The notes under the pieces were generated by a model. The model had not been told where the DNA came from, did not search any database, and saw only the letters and a list, made by a program, of their open reading frames with translations. A DNA stretch of 64,000 nt from the NCBI RefSeq assembly GCF_004345565.1, contig NZ_SLWA01000002.1, positions 558,001 to 622,000 of the forward strand. The letters are read 5' to 3'. This DNA is from Flavobacterium circumlabens. Its GTDB lineage: Bacteria > Bacteroidota > Bacteroidia > Flavobacteriales > Flavobacteriaceae. Made by a program: the position numbers and the translations under genes. Below are positions 1 through 8,459 of the stretch, piece by piece (position 1 is the first letter of the stretch; each line of letters begins with the position of its first letter).

Positions 1-1871
1 GCTGTAGAATAGCGCTGTAAACCTGCAAATCCGGATCTTGTCAGCAGAAATACTCTTTTGTTGGGTTCCACACTGCGTTGTCCATCGTAAATGGCTTCCG
101 CATTCATCAAGGCATACGTATTAAAAAATTCTGTAGAAGAACCCAGGGCCGTTGGTCCGCATAAGGCTTTTCGATAGTCCATATCGGTGCAATCCAGTAC
201 GTTCGGTTCGCTGGCATCCATCCACCAGGCATCAATTTTTAGCGGGTACAAATTATCATAGATTTGTTTCCAGAATAATTTACGGGCACCACCGGAATAC
301 GCATCGTAAAAAGAGCCCACATAACCAGGGCCAACCCAGTCCTTAACATTATCTTTTATGGCTTGTTGGTACATCCAGCCTTTTTCATCAAATTCCTTAA
401 AATGCTCGGTTGTTTTGTAAAATTTCGGCCAGACAGAAATCATCATCTTTGCATTCATAGCGTGAATAGAATCTACCATGGCCTGCGGATTAGGGAAACG
501 TTTTTTGTCAAATTCATGGCTTCCCCAGGAATCTTCTTCCCAGTAATTCCAGTCGAGGACAATATTATCAATCGGGAATTTACGTTTTCTGAATTCTTTC
601 AGATTACCCACAATTTCATCCTGTGTTTTATATCTTTCGCGGCTTTGCCAGTATCCCATGGCCCATTTTGGCATGATCTGAGATTTTCCGGTTAAGGTAC
701 GGTAGCCTTTAATTACTTCATCTGCAGAATTTCCGTGAACGAAATAATAATCGATTTTCTGTGTCATTTCGCTCCACCATACCTGATTGTTTTTTTCTTC
801 CTCCGGTTGGGGTGTAAGCACTCTTAAACCACAATAGGAAGTTCCGCCATCCGGTTTCCATTCAATTCGTAAGGGTACGCGTTTTCCGGCTTCTAAGGGT
901 AAAGAGAATTTATAACTATTCGGATTCCAGGCTGTTCTCCAGCGTTCCGGAACTACCAATTCGTTGTTTAAATATACTTTTACATATCCGGCATAATACA
1001 ACGTAAATTTGTAGGTTCCGCTTGCGGGTGCTTCAATTGCTCCTTCGTAGGTGACGTCAGCATTTTTTAAAGGGAAATTTTGCGGTAATTTCTTGATGCT
1101 TTTAATGTCTTCAAAGAAAATAGATTCTTCTTTGCGCTCGATGTTTTGCACGTCTTTTACATTAGAAACATAAGTCCCTGTCAAAGCTCCCGCATTTCCT
1201 TTTTTATCGTATAATTTAAAAACGGTATTCAATTGGGCATAAGGGCGGCTTTCACCAAAACGGCTCAAAGAATAACTGTCCCATAAAACCCCGTAGTTTT
1301 TATTCGAAACGATAAAAGGAACGGAAACTTTGGTATTGTATTGAAATAATTCTTCGTTTTTACCTTTGTAATTGAATTCATCGGCCTGATGTTGTCCCAA
1401 TCCGTGGAAAGCTTCATCGGCAGGGGAATCAAAAATCTGACGAACGGTATACCCTTTGGTACCTTCCACTTCAATCGGAGTAAAATTTCTTCCTCCGCCT
1501 GATTTTTCGGCTAAAATTAGTTTACCATCTTTGTCTTTAAAATTGATTCCGCCGTTTATTTTAGAAACCATCACTTTCAAACGCGAGGTTACGATCGAAA
1601 TAGAATCGGCGACATTGGTCTCTACTTTATAAGGTGTTTTTGATTTTCCGGCAACAATTATCAGTGAAGAATCTTTTGCGAATTCAGCGTCGGGAGTGGC
1701 GGAAACGTGAATTAATTCGTCCTGTAGTACCTGAATACGTACTTTCTGAACATCTGTTTTACTGTTTTGCTTTACGCTTACAATGATACCGTCGTCGATA
1801 GTTTGATATTGCTTCACCGAACAAGAGGCTAACAGCGTTGCAGCAAATAAGAAATGTATTTTTTTGCGCAT
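1..1871 (-). CDS. GH31 alpha-glycosidase (alpha-xylosidase-like) lipoprotein, 3' end outside window
   Basis: The frame opens at the ATG at 1871 and runs without a stop to base 1 (about 623 codons), so the C-terminus is missing. The N-terminus is a lipoprotein signal with lipobox LASC, so the enzyme is probably anchored at the periplasmic or outer membrane face. Roughly residues 230-360 look like a PA14 insert (GTYKFTLYYAGYVKVYLN followed by ERWR), as in Bacteroides GH31 xyloglucan alpha-xylosidases. The GH31 barrel follows, with the nucleophile motif WMDASEP (Asp about residue 552) and RSGFAGLQRYS near the cut. The PA14 insert favours alpha-xylosidase, but alpha-glucosidase is not excluded. 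A 34-bp palindromic terminator separates it from the esterase. The family assignment is firm; the substrate is inference. Confidence 0.9.
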   Translation of the reverse strand, partial: MRKKIHFLFAATLLASCSVKQYQTIDDGIIVSVKQNSKTDVQKVRIQVLQDELIHVSATPDAEFAKDSSLIIVAGKSKTPYKVETNVADSISIVTSRLKVMVSKINGGINFKDKDGKLILAEKSGGGRNFTPIEVEGTKGYTVRQIFDSPADEAFHGLGQHQADEFNYKGKNEELFQYNTKVSVPFIVSNKNYGVLWDSYSLSRFGESRPYAQLNTVFKLYDKKGNAGALTGTYVSNVKDVQNIERKEESIFFEDIKSIKKLPQNFPLKNADVTYEGAIEAPASGTYKFTLYYAGYVKVYLNNELVVPERWRTAWNPNSYKFSLPLEAGKRVPLRIEWKPDGGTSYCGLRVLTPQPEEEKNNQVWWSEMTQKIDYYFVHGNSADEVIKGYRTLTGKSQIMPKWAMGYWQSRERYKTQDEIVGNLKEFRKRKFPIDNIVLDWNYWEEDSWGSHEFDKKRFPNPQAMVDSIHAMNAKMMISVWPKFYKTTEHFKEFDEKGWMYQQAIKDNVKDWVGPGYVGSFYDAYSGGARKLFWKQIYDNLYPLKIDAWWMDASEPNVLDCTDMDYRKALCGPTALGSSTEFFNTYALMNAEAIYDGQRSVEPNKRVFLLTRSGFAGLQRYST

Positions 1872-2029
1872 GGTTAAATAGTGGTTTTAGTAAAATTTTA
1901 AGTTACCAAATTTCAGTATAATAATTCTATTTAGGGGATGTGTATGTTTTTAAGAAGGTATCATCATGAATTATTTGTTTGATTTATGGAGTGCAAATCC
2001 TTTAAATGCGGTCTTTTTCCACATTAAAG

Positions 2030-2063
2030 AAAAGGGGAATAGTTTTAAAACTATTCCCCTTTT
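2030..2063. terminator. Perfect palindromic terminator
   Basis: Two 17-base arms are perfectly complementary (AAAAGGGGAATAGTTTT and its reverse complement) and are flanked by A and T runs. The hairpin lies just past the stop of the esterase gene (minus strand) and upstream of the GH31 gene, so it should end esterase transcription. Confidence 0.8.
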
Positions 2064-2087
2064 TGAGATTCTTAATTTTTGTGTTAC

Positions 2088-3137
2088 TTATTTTAAGGTA
2101 GTTTTGATCACTACGCCAGCTTGTTCAATCGCAGTTTGTACGGCAGGCACATTAGCAATTGGATTTAGAAGCCCGTAATCGTGAATTAATCCGGAGTATC
2201 TTGTTAGTGTTACCGGAACTCCGGCTTCGTTTAGCTTTCTGGCGTAAGCTTCGCCTTCATCTCTCAAAACATCATTTTCTGCGGTTTGTACCAGTGCAGG
2301 AGGTAAGTCTTTCAGTTGAGCCAGACTGGCCTGCAACGGAGAAGCATATATTTCTTTTCTTTTGCTGGTATCCGGTAAATAATTGTCCCAGAACCATTTC
2401 ATCATGTTTTTGGTTAGGAATCTGCCGTTTGCAAAAGAATTATAAGATTCAGTTTCAAAATTAGCATCGGTTACCGGCCATAATAAAACCTGAAGTTTAA
2501 TATGGGGTCCTTTTTTGTCTTTTGCCATTAGCGTAATAGCGGCAGTCATATTTCCACCAACACTGTTTCCTACGACAGCAAGGTTTTTACCATCAACACC
2601 AATTTCTTTTCCATTTTCGGCTACCCATTGTGTGGCGGCGTAAATTTCATTAATGGCTACCGGATATTGTGCTTCGGGAGATGGAGTATAGTCCGGAAAT
2701 ACGGCTACGGCACCACTTGCAACTACTAGATCCCTTACTAATCTTCTGTGTGTCGGATAATCACCTAACACCCAGCCGCCACCGTGAATGAAGATAAATA
2801 CCGGAGCATTTGCTTTGGCTCCTTTAGGTTTTGTAATGTGGATTTTTACTTTGTATCCGTTTTGTGAAATCACTTTCTCCGATTCATCGATACCGGAATA
2901 ATCAACTTCTACCGATTTTTGAGCGCCAACCAAAACATTTCTGGCATCAGAAATACTTAATTGTTCTAATGGTTTTCCGTCACCTGAATTTAAAGCTTTT
3001 AAAAACGAACGGACTTCTGTAAAGACCTGCGGGTCATTTTCTCCTTTAAATTGTCTTTCTTGTGCTGTAACCATTGTGTTTGCCATAAACAATGCTGCAA
3101 TAAATAAACCTTGTTGTAATAATTTAATAGTTTTCAT
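2088..3137 (-). CDS. Secreted alpha/beta hydrolase, HSL (family IV) esterase/lipase
   Basis: This 349-residue protein has an N-terminal Sec signal (hydrophobic stretch, then VTAQ). The oxyanion motif HGGGW is at 118-122, the nucleophile is Ser192 in GNSVGG, and Asp290 (AENDVLRDEGE) and His320 (GLIHDYG) complete the triad. These define the hormone-sensitive-lipase-like family, which cleaves short acyl or aryl esters; the physiological ester is unknown. It lies 77 bases downstream of an AraC gene on the same strand. A -7-like element TATTTTTG (3180-3173, minus strand) and an inverted repeat at 3202-3219 lie in that gap, so the AraC protein could control it. The start is supported by the signal peptide. 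Confidence 0.88.
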   Translation of the reverse strand: MKTIKLLQQGLFIAALFMANTMVTAQERQFKGENDPQVFTEVRSFLKALNSGDGKPLEQLSISDARNVLVGAQKSVEVDYSGIDESEKVISQNGYKVKIHITKPKGAKANAPVFIFIHGGGWVLGDYPTHRRLVRDLVVASGAVAVFPDYTPSPEAQYPVAINEIYAATQWVAENGKEIGVDGKNLAVVGNSVGGNMTAAITLMAKDKKGPHIKLQVLLWPVTDANFETESYNSFANGRFLTKNMMKWFWDNYLPDTSKRKEIYASPLQASLAQLKDLPPALVQTAENDVLRDEGEAYARKLNEAGVPVTLTRYSGLIHDYGLLNPIANVPAVQTAIEQAGVVIKTTLK

Positions 3138-3172
3138 ATCTTTTATGTTTTATCAGTTATAATTTGATAGGA

Positions 3173-3219
3173 CAAAAATATGGCGGTAGTAAGGTGCTTA
3201 AAATAGACAAAAGTCTATT
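3173..3219 (-). promoter_or_regulatory. Candidate esterase promoter with inverted-repeat operator
   Basis: A Bacteroidota-type -7 element TATTTTTG reads on the minus strand at 3180-3173. About 35 bases upstream is a perfect inverted repeat, AATAGAC-AAAA-GTCTATT (3202-3219), overlapping the stop codon of the AraC gene. Its centre would lie near -43, a usual place for an activator site. It could instead be a weak hairpin at the end of the AraC transcript. Confidence 0.4.
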
Positions 3220-4030
3220 CTAATTGTACATTTTTCCCTTGAAGGTATTTTTTCTTGAAATTTGAAGGTGTGTCGCCAACTTTATTGGTAAAAAGCCTGT
3301 TGAAGTACGCCGGATCTTCATATCCGAGTTGATAGGCAATTTCTTTTACACTTAAAGAAGAATACCCTAAAAGCCTTTTTGCTTCCAGTATAATCCGGTC
3401 TTTAATAATATCGTTGGGCTGGGTTAGTTCCAGACGATTGAATTTATTGGATAGTGTTTTTGGAGCTACGCCAAGAATATCAGCATAATCTGCTACCGTA
3501 TGTTTGGTCCTGAAGTGAATTTCGACCAGACGGCTAAAATCCCGAAAGAAATCCACTTCCCTGGAAGGTTCAGTATTCAGAATACCTAATTGCTGCACCT
3601 TCCAGATTCGGGTTGCTTTTATAATAAGTTGTTTCAGATACGTCCGGATCATTTCTTCCTGTGAAGCATCCGGAGTGTCAAATTCTTCCTGAATCTGATT
3701 AAAAATCCCTTCCACAAAAAAGACTTCCTTGTCAGGCAAGGCTGTCATTGGCATTTCGAAAATATTATTAAACAACAGACCGTCACAGGCTACTTCGGCA
3801 TCGTGAATTTGTACGCAATAAAAATCACGATTGCTATTAATGAAAAACAGGGAAGGTGTTCTGGTTTTGTACCGTTTAAAATCTATGGTTACCGCATAAT
3901 CTTCCGGTAGATAAAGGACTTTAATGTACGGTTTGTAATAATCGCCATTTATTTCCTCCATAGAATCCGGGCTGAGCACTTTAAAGCCCAGCTTTTTATA
4001 ATTGGATTCGAAAATTTTAGGATTGTTCAT
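3215..4030 (-). CDS. AraC family transcriptional regulator linked to the kai operon
   Basis: This 271-residue protein has a divergent N-terminal sensor region (about 1-170) and a C-terminal AraC double helix-turn-helix (about 175-265), recognisable from VADYADILGVAPKTLSNKF and VKEIAYQLGYEDPAYFNRLF. It starts only 5 bases after the response-regulator stop, which points to co-transcription with kaiC, kaiB, kaiB, kinase and regulator. It is followed by the esterase gene across a 77-base gap holding a palindrome. The spacing suggests that it is the transcriptional output of the Kai module or a read-through-controlled regulator of the esterase. The family is certain; the role is inference. Confidence 0.88.
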   Translation of the reverse strand: MNNPKIFESNYKKLGFKVLSPDSMEEINGDYYKPYIKVLYLPEDYAVTIDFKRYKTRTPSLFFINSNRDFYCVQIHDAEVACDGLLFNNIFEMPMTALPDKEVFFVEGIFNQIQEEFDTPDASQEEMIRTYLKQLIIKATRIWKVQQLGILNTEPSREVDFFRDFSRLVEIHFRTKHTVADYADILGVAPKTLSNKFNRLELTQPNDIIKDRIILEAKRLLGYSSLSVKEIAYQLGYEDPAYFNRLFTNKVGDTPSNFKKKYLQGKNVQLE

Positions 4031-4035
4031 TGCGA

Positions 4036-4437
4036 TTATTCCTGTTCTATAATAGTAAGGATGTTTTTTGGAATCTCTTCAAAAGCTTCAAAGGAATACG
4101 GTTTGATCAGATAGGCTTTTACGCCCAGTACATCACATTTTTCTTTGTAGGCCGGATTTATACTGGTAGAATAGACAAAACAGGGAATAGTTTTTAAATC
4201 AGTATCATTCAAAATCCGCTGCAAAGCTTCAATACCATCCAGTATTGGCATGTTGATATCGGTCAGAATAACATCCGGAATGGGATTGGAAGTGTTTTTG
4301 AGGTAATTCAGCAGCTCTTCACCATTGCTCACCAGACTTACTTTACCAAAGTTCGGGTTTTTATTAAAAGTCTCCTGCATTACGTCAGCATCATCGCTGT
4401 CGTCTTCGGCAATAACAATATGTAAGTTATTTAGCAT
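4036..4437 (-). CDS. Single-domain response regulator (receiver only)
   Basis: This 133-residue protein is a lone CheY-like receiver domain. The acidic pocket is E11-D12-D13, the phosphoacceptor is Asp60 in VILTDINMP, and the conserved Lys112 lies in YLIKPY. There is no output domain, so it must act by protein contact, as Rcp1-type regulators do. It starts 6 bases after the stop of the PAS histidine kinase gene and is its obvious partner. The AraC gene follows after 5 bases. In the Kai context it probably receives phosphate from the KaiB/KaiC-responsive kinase. Confidence 0.92.
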   Translation of the reverse strand: MLNNLHIVIAEDDSDDADVMQETFNKNPNFGKVSLVSNGEELLNYLKNTSNPIPDVILTDINMPILDGIEALQRILNDTDLKTIPCFVYSTSINPAYKEKCDVLGVKAYLIKPYSFEAFEEIPKNILTIIEQE

Positions 4438-4443
4438 CGGCGT

Positions 4444-5709
4444 TTATACTATTGGAAAAAAAAGATTAAAAGTGGTTCCATTGTTCAATTCACTTTCAAC
4501 AGTAATATTTCCCGAATGGTTTTCCATGATTTTTTTACAAATTGCCAGACCAATACCATTTCCGGAATATTCGGTTTTGGCATGAAGGCGCTGAAAAATA
4601 GTAAAAATTTTTATAAGATGGTTTTGCTCCATTCCAATGCCGTTGTCTTTGATTTGAATTTTTACAAATTTAGTGGATTGATTTGAGATTTCAGATTTAA
4701 AATTTTCAATTTGTGAAATTTGAATAAAGGGCGGAATTTCTTTTTTGCTGTATTTAATAGCATTTGAAATAAGATTTGAAAAAAGCTGGCGCATTTGTAC
4801 TCTTGAAGCCTTAATTAAGGGGAGTTTTCCAATTTCAATAGTTGCATTCCTGTCGGTGATTATTATTTCTAAATCCTCTTTGACCTCAGCAATAACCTGT
4901 GCCAGATTGATTTCCATACGTTCTTCCTGTGCGGTGTGGGACGAATAACGTACTAAATCATCTACAAGTGAATTGAGCCGTAATGCAGATAATTTCATCA
5001 CGTTCATGGATTTAGCATCCATTTCTGAAAGATAACTTCCGTCAATTTTTGTATTGTGCATGACGATTTTTCGAAGCGGCTCTTTAAGATCGTGTGAAAT
5101 TACATGAATAAATTCTTCCAGATTGCTGTTGATCCTGTTCAATTCATGAATTTTTTCTTCGAGTTCCTTTTGGTGGTCTATTAACGCTTTTTCATGTTTT
5201 TTCTTTTCTGTCAAATCGGTGATCACAATTCCGATTCCCTGTACAGAAGGTTCAAAATCAGTTAAGGCAATATAAGCCGGGAAAACATGTTTCTCATTCT
5301 GGGTTTTAAACACAATTTCGTGTGTGGTAACACCATATTTCAAGGCTTCTATCAATGCGGTAAAGTTTTCCGGATTTTCGAAATATTCATAGAGATAGTT
5401 TCCAATTATTTTTTCGGAAGGCAGGCCTACAAGCTTTGCAAAATAATCGTTGCAGTATAATACGAGTCCATTTTTAGCAATACTCAGTGCGCCCTGTCCA
5501 AATTTCTCAATTAAAAGTCTGAAAGTGTAATCGGCGGTTTCCAGCGAATAAAGCTGAGGAACTCCGTTGTTATTTACTACTAATGCATCAACATCTCCTT
5601 GTTTTATGGCATCGACAATGCTATTGGCTTCATAAAGTTCTTCTTTTAATGAGGCTATTTCTTTTAATAAAGATTCGATATTTTTATTGTTATACTCCAA
5701 ATTATTCAC
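4444..5709 (-). CDS. Soluble PAS-domain histidine kinase of the kai operon
   Basis: This 421-residue kinase has no transmembrane segment. Residues 10-35 form a short coiled coil. A motif AIKQGDVDALVV (34-45) precedes a PAS domain (about 60-170); I recall similar segments in soluble PAS kinases encoded near kaiC. A helical linker leads to HisKA with phospho-acceptor His206 (ISHDLKEPLRK), then a HATPase_c domain with N box (SNLISNAIKYS), G1 (DNGIGM) and G2 (GNGIGLAICKKI). The start overlaps the end of the second kaiB by 8 bases, implying translational coupling. It is a candidate SasA analogue, except that the KaiB-like sensor is a separate protein here. Confidence 0.92.
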   Translation of the reverse strand: MNNLEYNNKNIESLLKEIASLKEELYEANSIVDAIKQGDVDALVVNNNGVPQLYSLETADYTFRLLIEKFGQGALSIAKNGLVLYCNDYFAKLVGLPSEKIIGNYLYEYFENPENFTALIEALKYGVTTHEIVFKTQNEKHVFPAYIALTDFEPSVQGIGIVITDLTEKKKHEKALIDHQKELEEKIHELNRINSNLEEFIHVISHDLKEPLRKIVMHNTKIDGSYLSEMDAKSMNVMKLSALRLNSLVDDLVRYSSHTAQEERMEINLAQVIAEVKEDLEIIITDRNATIEIGKLPLIKASRVQMRQLFSNLISNAIKYSKKEIPPFIQISQIENFKSEISNQSTKFVKIQIKDNGIGMEQNHLIKIFTIFQRLHAKTEYSGNGIGLAICKKIMENHSGNITVESELNNGTTFNLFFPIV

Positions 5710-6001
5710 TGATATTTAATATCCGTAACACCTTTTCTCTATCGGATAGATCTCCAAGTATAATTCTTTGCGGTGCAGGATCTGTTCTTATTAATGTAGG
5801 TATTGCTACAATTTGATGAATTACAGCCTGTTCTGTATCACGGCTGATATCTATAATTTCCAGTTCGTAATTATCTGTCAAATATTTATCACAGATTTTA
5901 CGAAGGTTTTCTATGGCATGTCCTGATTTTACAGACATACCCGAAACAAAAAGCATAAATTTATGTTGGGTTGTACTTGTGTCGTCAGAGGGATCATCCA
6001 T
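5702..6001 (-). CDS. kaiB: KaiB-like protein (second paralogue)
   Basis: This 99-residue thioredoxin-fold protein carries KaiB hallmarks: a hydrophobic first strand (FMLFVSGMS), EIIDISRD, the cis-proline segment VAIPTLIR, and the C-terminal RIILGDLSDREKVLRIL. The N-terminus is longer and more acidic than in the first paralogue. Its ATG overlaps the stop of the upstream kaiB (TAATG), and its end overlaps the kinase start by 8 bases, so all three are probably coupled. KaiB proteins bind the KaiC CI ring after refolding. Having two diverged copies suggests different partners, for example KaiC and the kinase. Confidence 0.88.
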   Translation of the reverse strand: MDDPSDDTSTTQHKFMLFVSGMSVKSGHAIENLRKICDKYLTDNYELEIIDISRDTEQAVIHQIVAIPTLIRTDPAPQRIILGDLSDREKVLRILNISE

Positions 6002-6297
6002 TAGTAAGAGATTACAGGTTTAATATTAAGTCCGACAAGTACTCTTTCTTCATTGGAAAGATCACCAATGATTTTACGAATAGGTTCCGGAAATTTTCTA
6101 ACTAAGGTAGGTACTGCTAAGATTTGATCGCCTTCAGCCAATTGCGGACTTTTAAGCAGATCTATAATTTCAATACTGTATTTTCCAGCCAGATGTACTT
6201 CGGCATATTTTTTTATATTTTCGAGTGCTTTTATTGACTTTGGCGTTTGTCCTGCTATATAAAGCAGTAATTGCCATTCGGCTACTTCCTTTTTCAT
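6001..6297 (-). CDS. kaiB: KaiB-like protein (first paralogue)
   Basis: This 98-residue protein is a canonical Kai[52 protein letters not shown] and [17 protein letters not shown]. It starts 7 bases after the kaiC stop and its stop overlaps the next kaiB start by one base. KaiB switches from its ground-state fold to a thioredoxin fold to bind the ADP-state CI ring of KaiC. It is closer to cyanobacterial KaiB than the second copy is, so it is the better candidate for KaiC binding. No kaiA is present in the window. Confidence 0.92.
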   Translation of the reverse strand: MKKEVAEWQLLLYIAGQTPKSIKALENIKKYAEVHLAGKYSIEIIDLLKSPQLAEGDQILAVPTLVRKFPEPIRKIIGDLSNEERVLVGLNIKPVISY

Positions 6298-6304
6298 ATG
6301 ATCT

Positions 6305-7978
6305 CTATTTTTTTTTAGAAGCTAGCTTTTCCTGTAATTCTTCTGTTGCTTTTAGAATACTTAATTCTTCCGCAGCAGATTCGAATTCATTTTTAAGAGC
6401 TTCTATATTGGCTTCAAGAACTCTGCGTTTACGCGCAATTTCTCTGTCTTTGCGATCGATTTCGTTTTGAAGCTTAATATCCGATATTGTTTTTTTAATC
6501 TGATGTGATTTTCTTGCCGTTCCGGTTAAAACTCCCTGTGGTCCCAATTCTACATCGAGTAATCCAATTCCGTTGCTTGTGATAATAAATTCACGTACCT
6601 GATTGGAATGTCCCATTCCTCGTGATTTTACAATAAAAAGCCCTCGGTTTCTTTCGCCGATTCCTTCCATGTCACGTACTGTTATCCAGGTATCTACCAA
6701 AGATGATACGGATTCTTCCGCAAGATCAGGTCTTAAATTATCAGTTTGTTTATTCAGGGAAGTAAAAAGAGCTGTAATATTATTGATCTTCAGCATGTCT
6801 ATCAATCGTACCAGCATGGAGCGGACTTCGTGTTCACTGCCAACTAAAGTCAGATTGCTAATAGGGTCGATAATAATGGTGGTTGGCTTAAATTCCCTGA
6901 TCAATTTTCTAAGGGTAAGCAAATGCAGCTCAAGACCATTAAGCGAAGGACGTGAAGAGTGTATTTGCAAAGTACCATTCTTAATGTATTTCTCCATATT
7001 GACCCCTATCGATTTCATATTTCGAACCAATTGCTGCGGTGATTCCTCAAAAGCAAAATAGAGTGTTTTCTCCTTTTTTTCGCATTGTTCTGCGGCAAAA
7101 TAGCAGGCAATGGTTGTTTTGGCCGTACCGGCTGTTCCGGATACTAATATATTGCTGCCACGGAAAAAACCTCCACCCTCAAACATAGTGTTCAATCCGG
7201 GAACTCCGGTAGAAACTATCTCTGAAGAAACTTCGTTGTCCAGTCTTAATGAGGTAATGGGAAGTACTGAAATTCCATCTGCATCAATAAGGAACGGATA
7301 TTCATTGGTACCATGTGTCGACCCTCTGTATTTTACAATTCGAAGTCTTCGGGTAGAAACCTGTTCGATAACACGGTGATCCAGCACGATTACACAATCT
7401 GAAACATATTCTTCCAATCCTTGTCGCGTAAGCATTGCTTCACCGCGCTCTCCTGTAATAATAGCTGTCACTCCTTTGGTCTTAAGCCAATGAAATAGTC
7501 TGCGAAGTTCAGCTCTCAGTATTGCCTGATTATCCAAACCGGCAAATAGGGACTCAATAGTATCCAATACAACCCTTGTGGCTTTTATGGAGTCTATGGC
7601 ATGACCCAATCTGATGAATAAACCATCAAGATCGTATTCACCTGCTTCTTCTATTTCAGATCTTTCTACTCTTACATAATCGACTACGAGTTTCTTTTCG
7701 GCTTTTAGCTTTTCAAGGTCAAAACCCAGTGATTTGACATTTAGAGTAAGGTCATTTGAGGGTTCTTCAAAAGACATGAAGACCCCTGGCTCATTATATT
7801 CTGTAATACCTTTAATAAGGAATTGCATAGATAACAATGTCTTTCCGCAGCCGGCTCCGCCACAGACTAAAGTTGGTCGCCCTTTTGGAAACCCTCCATC
7901 TGTAACTTCATCCAGACCATCTACTCCTGTCGGAGTTTTTGGAAATATAAAACGATTTGATTTTGATTCTTTTTGCAC
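6305..7978 (-). CDS. kaiC: KaiC-like double-RecA ATPase with C-terminal coiled coil
   Basis: This 557-residue protein has two RecA/KaiC domains. CI has Walker A GGAGCGKT (40-47) and catalytic Glu71-Glu72. CII has Walker A GTAGTAKT (281-288) and Glu311-Glu312. Where Synechococcus KaiC has Ser431/Thr432, this protein has Ser425-Ser426 (ESVSSLVDT), so autophosphorylation is plausible. After the conserved [10 protein letters not shown] and GVLTGTARK, the KaiA-binding tail is replaced by a charged coiled coil (about 493-557), recalling the Rhodobacter KaiC that stacks rings through such an extension. It is the first gene of the operon; a -7 element TATATTTG lies 22 bases upstream of the ATG. Confidence 0.95.
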   Translation of the reverse strand: MQKESKSNRFIFPKTPTGVDGLDEVTDGGFPKGRPTLVCGGAGCGKTLLSMQFLIKGITEYNEPGVFMSFEEPSNDLTLNVKSLGFDLEKLKAEKKLVVDYVRVERSEIEEAGEYDLDGLFIRLGHAIDSIKATRVVLDTIESLFAGLDNQAILRAELRRLFHWLKTKGVTAIITGERGEAMLTRQGLEEYVSDCVIVLDHRVIEQVSTRRLRIVKYRGSTHGTNEYPFLIDADGISVLPITSLRLDNEVSSEIVSTGVPGLNTMFEGGGFFRGSNILVSGTAGTAKTTIACYFAAEQCEKKEKTLYFAFEESPQQLVRNMKSIGVNMEKYIKNGTLQIHSSRPSLNGLELHLLTLRKLIREFKPTTIIIDPISNLTLVGSEHEVRSMLVRLIDMLKINNITALFTSLNKQTDNLRPDLAEESVSSLVDTWITVRDMEGIGERNRGLFIVKSRGMGHSNQVREFIITSNGIGLLDVELGPQGVLTGTARKSHQIKKTISDIKLQNEIDRKDREIARKRRVLEANIEALKNEFESAAEELSILKATEELQEKLASKKK

Positions 7979-8000
7979 GCTATAAAATATTCTGTTTACT

Positions 8001-8008
8001 CAAATATA
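8001..8008 (-). promoter_or_regulatory. kaiC: Candidate kai operon -7 promoter element
   Basis: On the minus strand this reads TATATTTG, an exact match to the Bacteroidota TAnnTTTG element, placed 22 bases before the kaiC ATG. No clear -33 TTTG was found at the usual spacing, so the promoter may need an activator. Confidence 0.5.
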
Positions 8009-8148
8009 CGTTTTCTTACAGAATTTAACATTCCTATTTATTAAAGTTTTAACAGCTGTTTAAATAAATTCGCAACGTAAAAGAGAATAAAAGAGAAAAC
8101 CATAATTGCATACCATTACGTCTGAAATAGCGAAAAATAAGGGAATAT

Positions 8149-8440
8149 TTAATTAGTTTTTGATCGCAATCGTTCCATATTTTTGCGGATCAAATTTTTG
8201 TTGGCCATCGTTTTGGCTAAGTCCAGAGCGGTTTCAAATTGATGTAAAGCCTTCTTATCATCAAAGTCACTGTATAGATTTCCGAGCAGGGAATACTAAA
8301 AAAGGATTGTTGGTCAGATTGAGTTTTTCGGCTTCAGCAATTGCTTCCTGTTTGCTTTTTACTTTTGATAAGACGTATGTTCTGTTCAAGGCTACAATCG
8401 GAGAATATTCGAGAATTAAAGAAGGCCCTGTTTATGGAAC
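8149..8440 (-). pseudogene. Frameshifted 3' remnant of an ECF sigma factor gene (DUF6596-type C-terminal region)
   Basis: On the minus strand one frame reads EYSPIVALNRTYVLSKVKSKQEAIAEAEKLNL up to about 8310 and a second frame continues with LLGNLYSDFDDKKALHQF, then TALDLAKTMANKNLIRKNMERL, ending at TAA 8151-8149. Together they match, by recall, the TPR-like C-terminal half of long ECF sigma factors of the DUF6596 type (PSPIVALNR, alternating ALxxFExAL helices). A one- or two-base indel near 8300 breaks the frame, and the sigma2/sigma4 half is missing. It lies between the kai promoter and the next gene, so it is a decayed leftover. Confidence 0.6.
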
Positions 8441-8459
8441 TTTCCGGTAAGAATAAAAA

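Noticed and set aside
1966..2178. Short plus-strand frame before the esterase 3' end
   Set aside because: It runs through the palindromic terminator and into the antisense of the esterase; no family features.
3215..8000. Possible kaiA in the operon
   Set aside because: No gene with KaiA features is present, and the KaiC tail that KaiA binds is replaced by a coiled coil.
4325..8450. Several plus-strand frames opposite the kai operon and sigma remnant
   Set aside because: They are shadows of the minus-strand genes, with poor composition and no family features.
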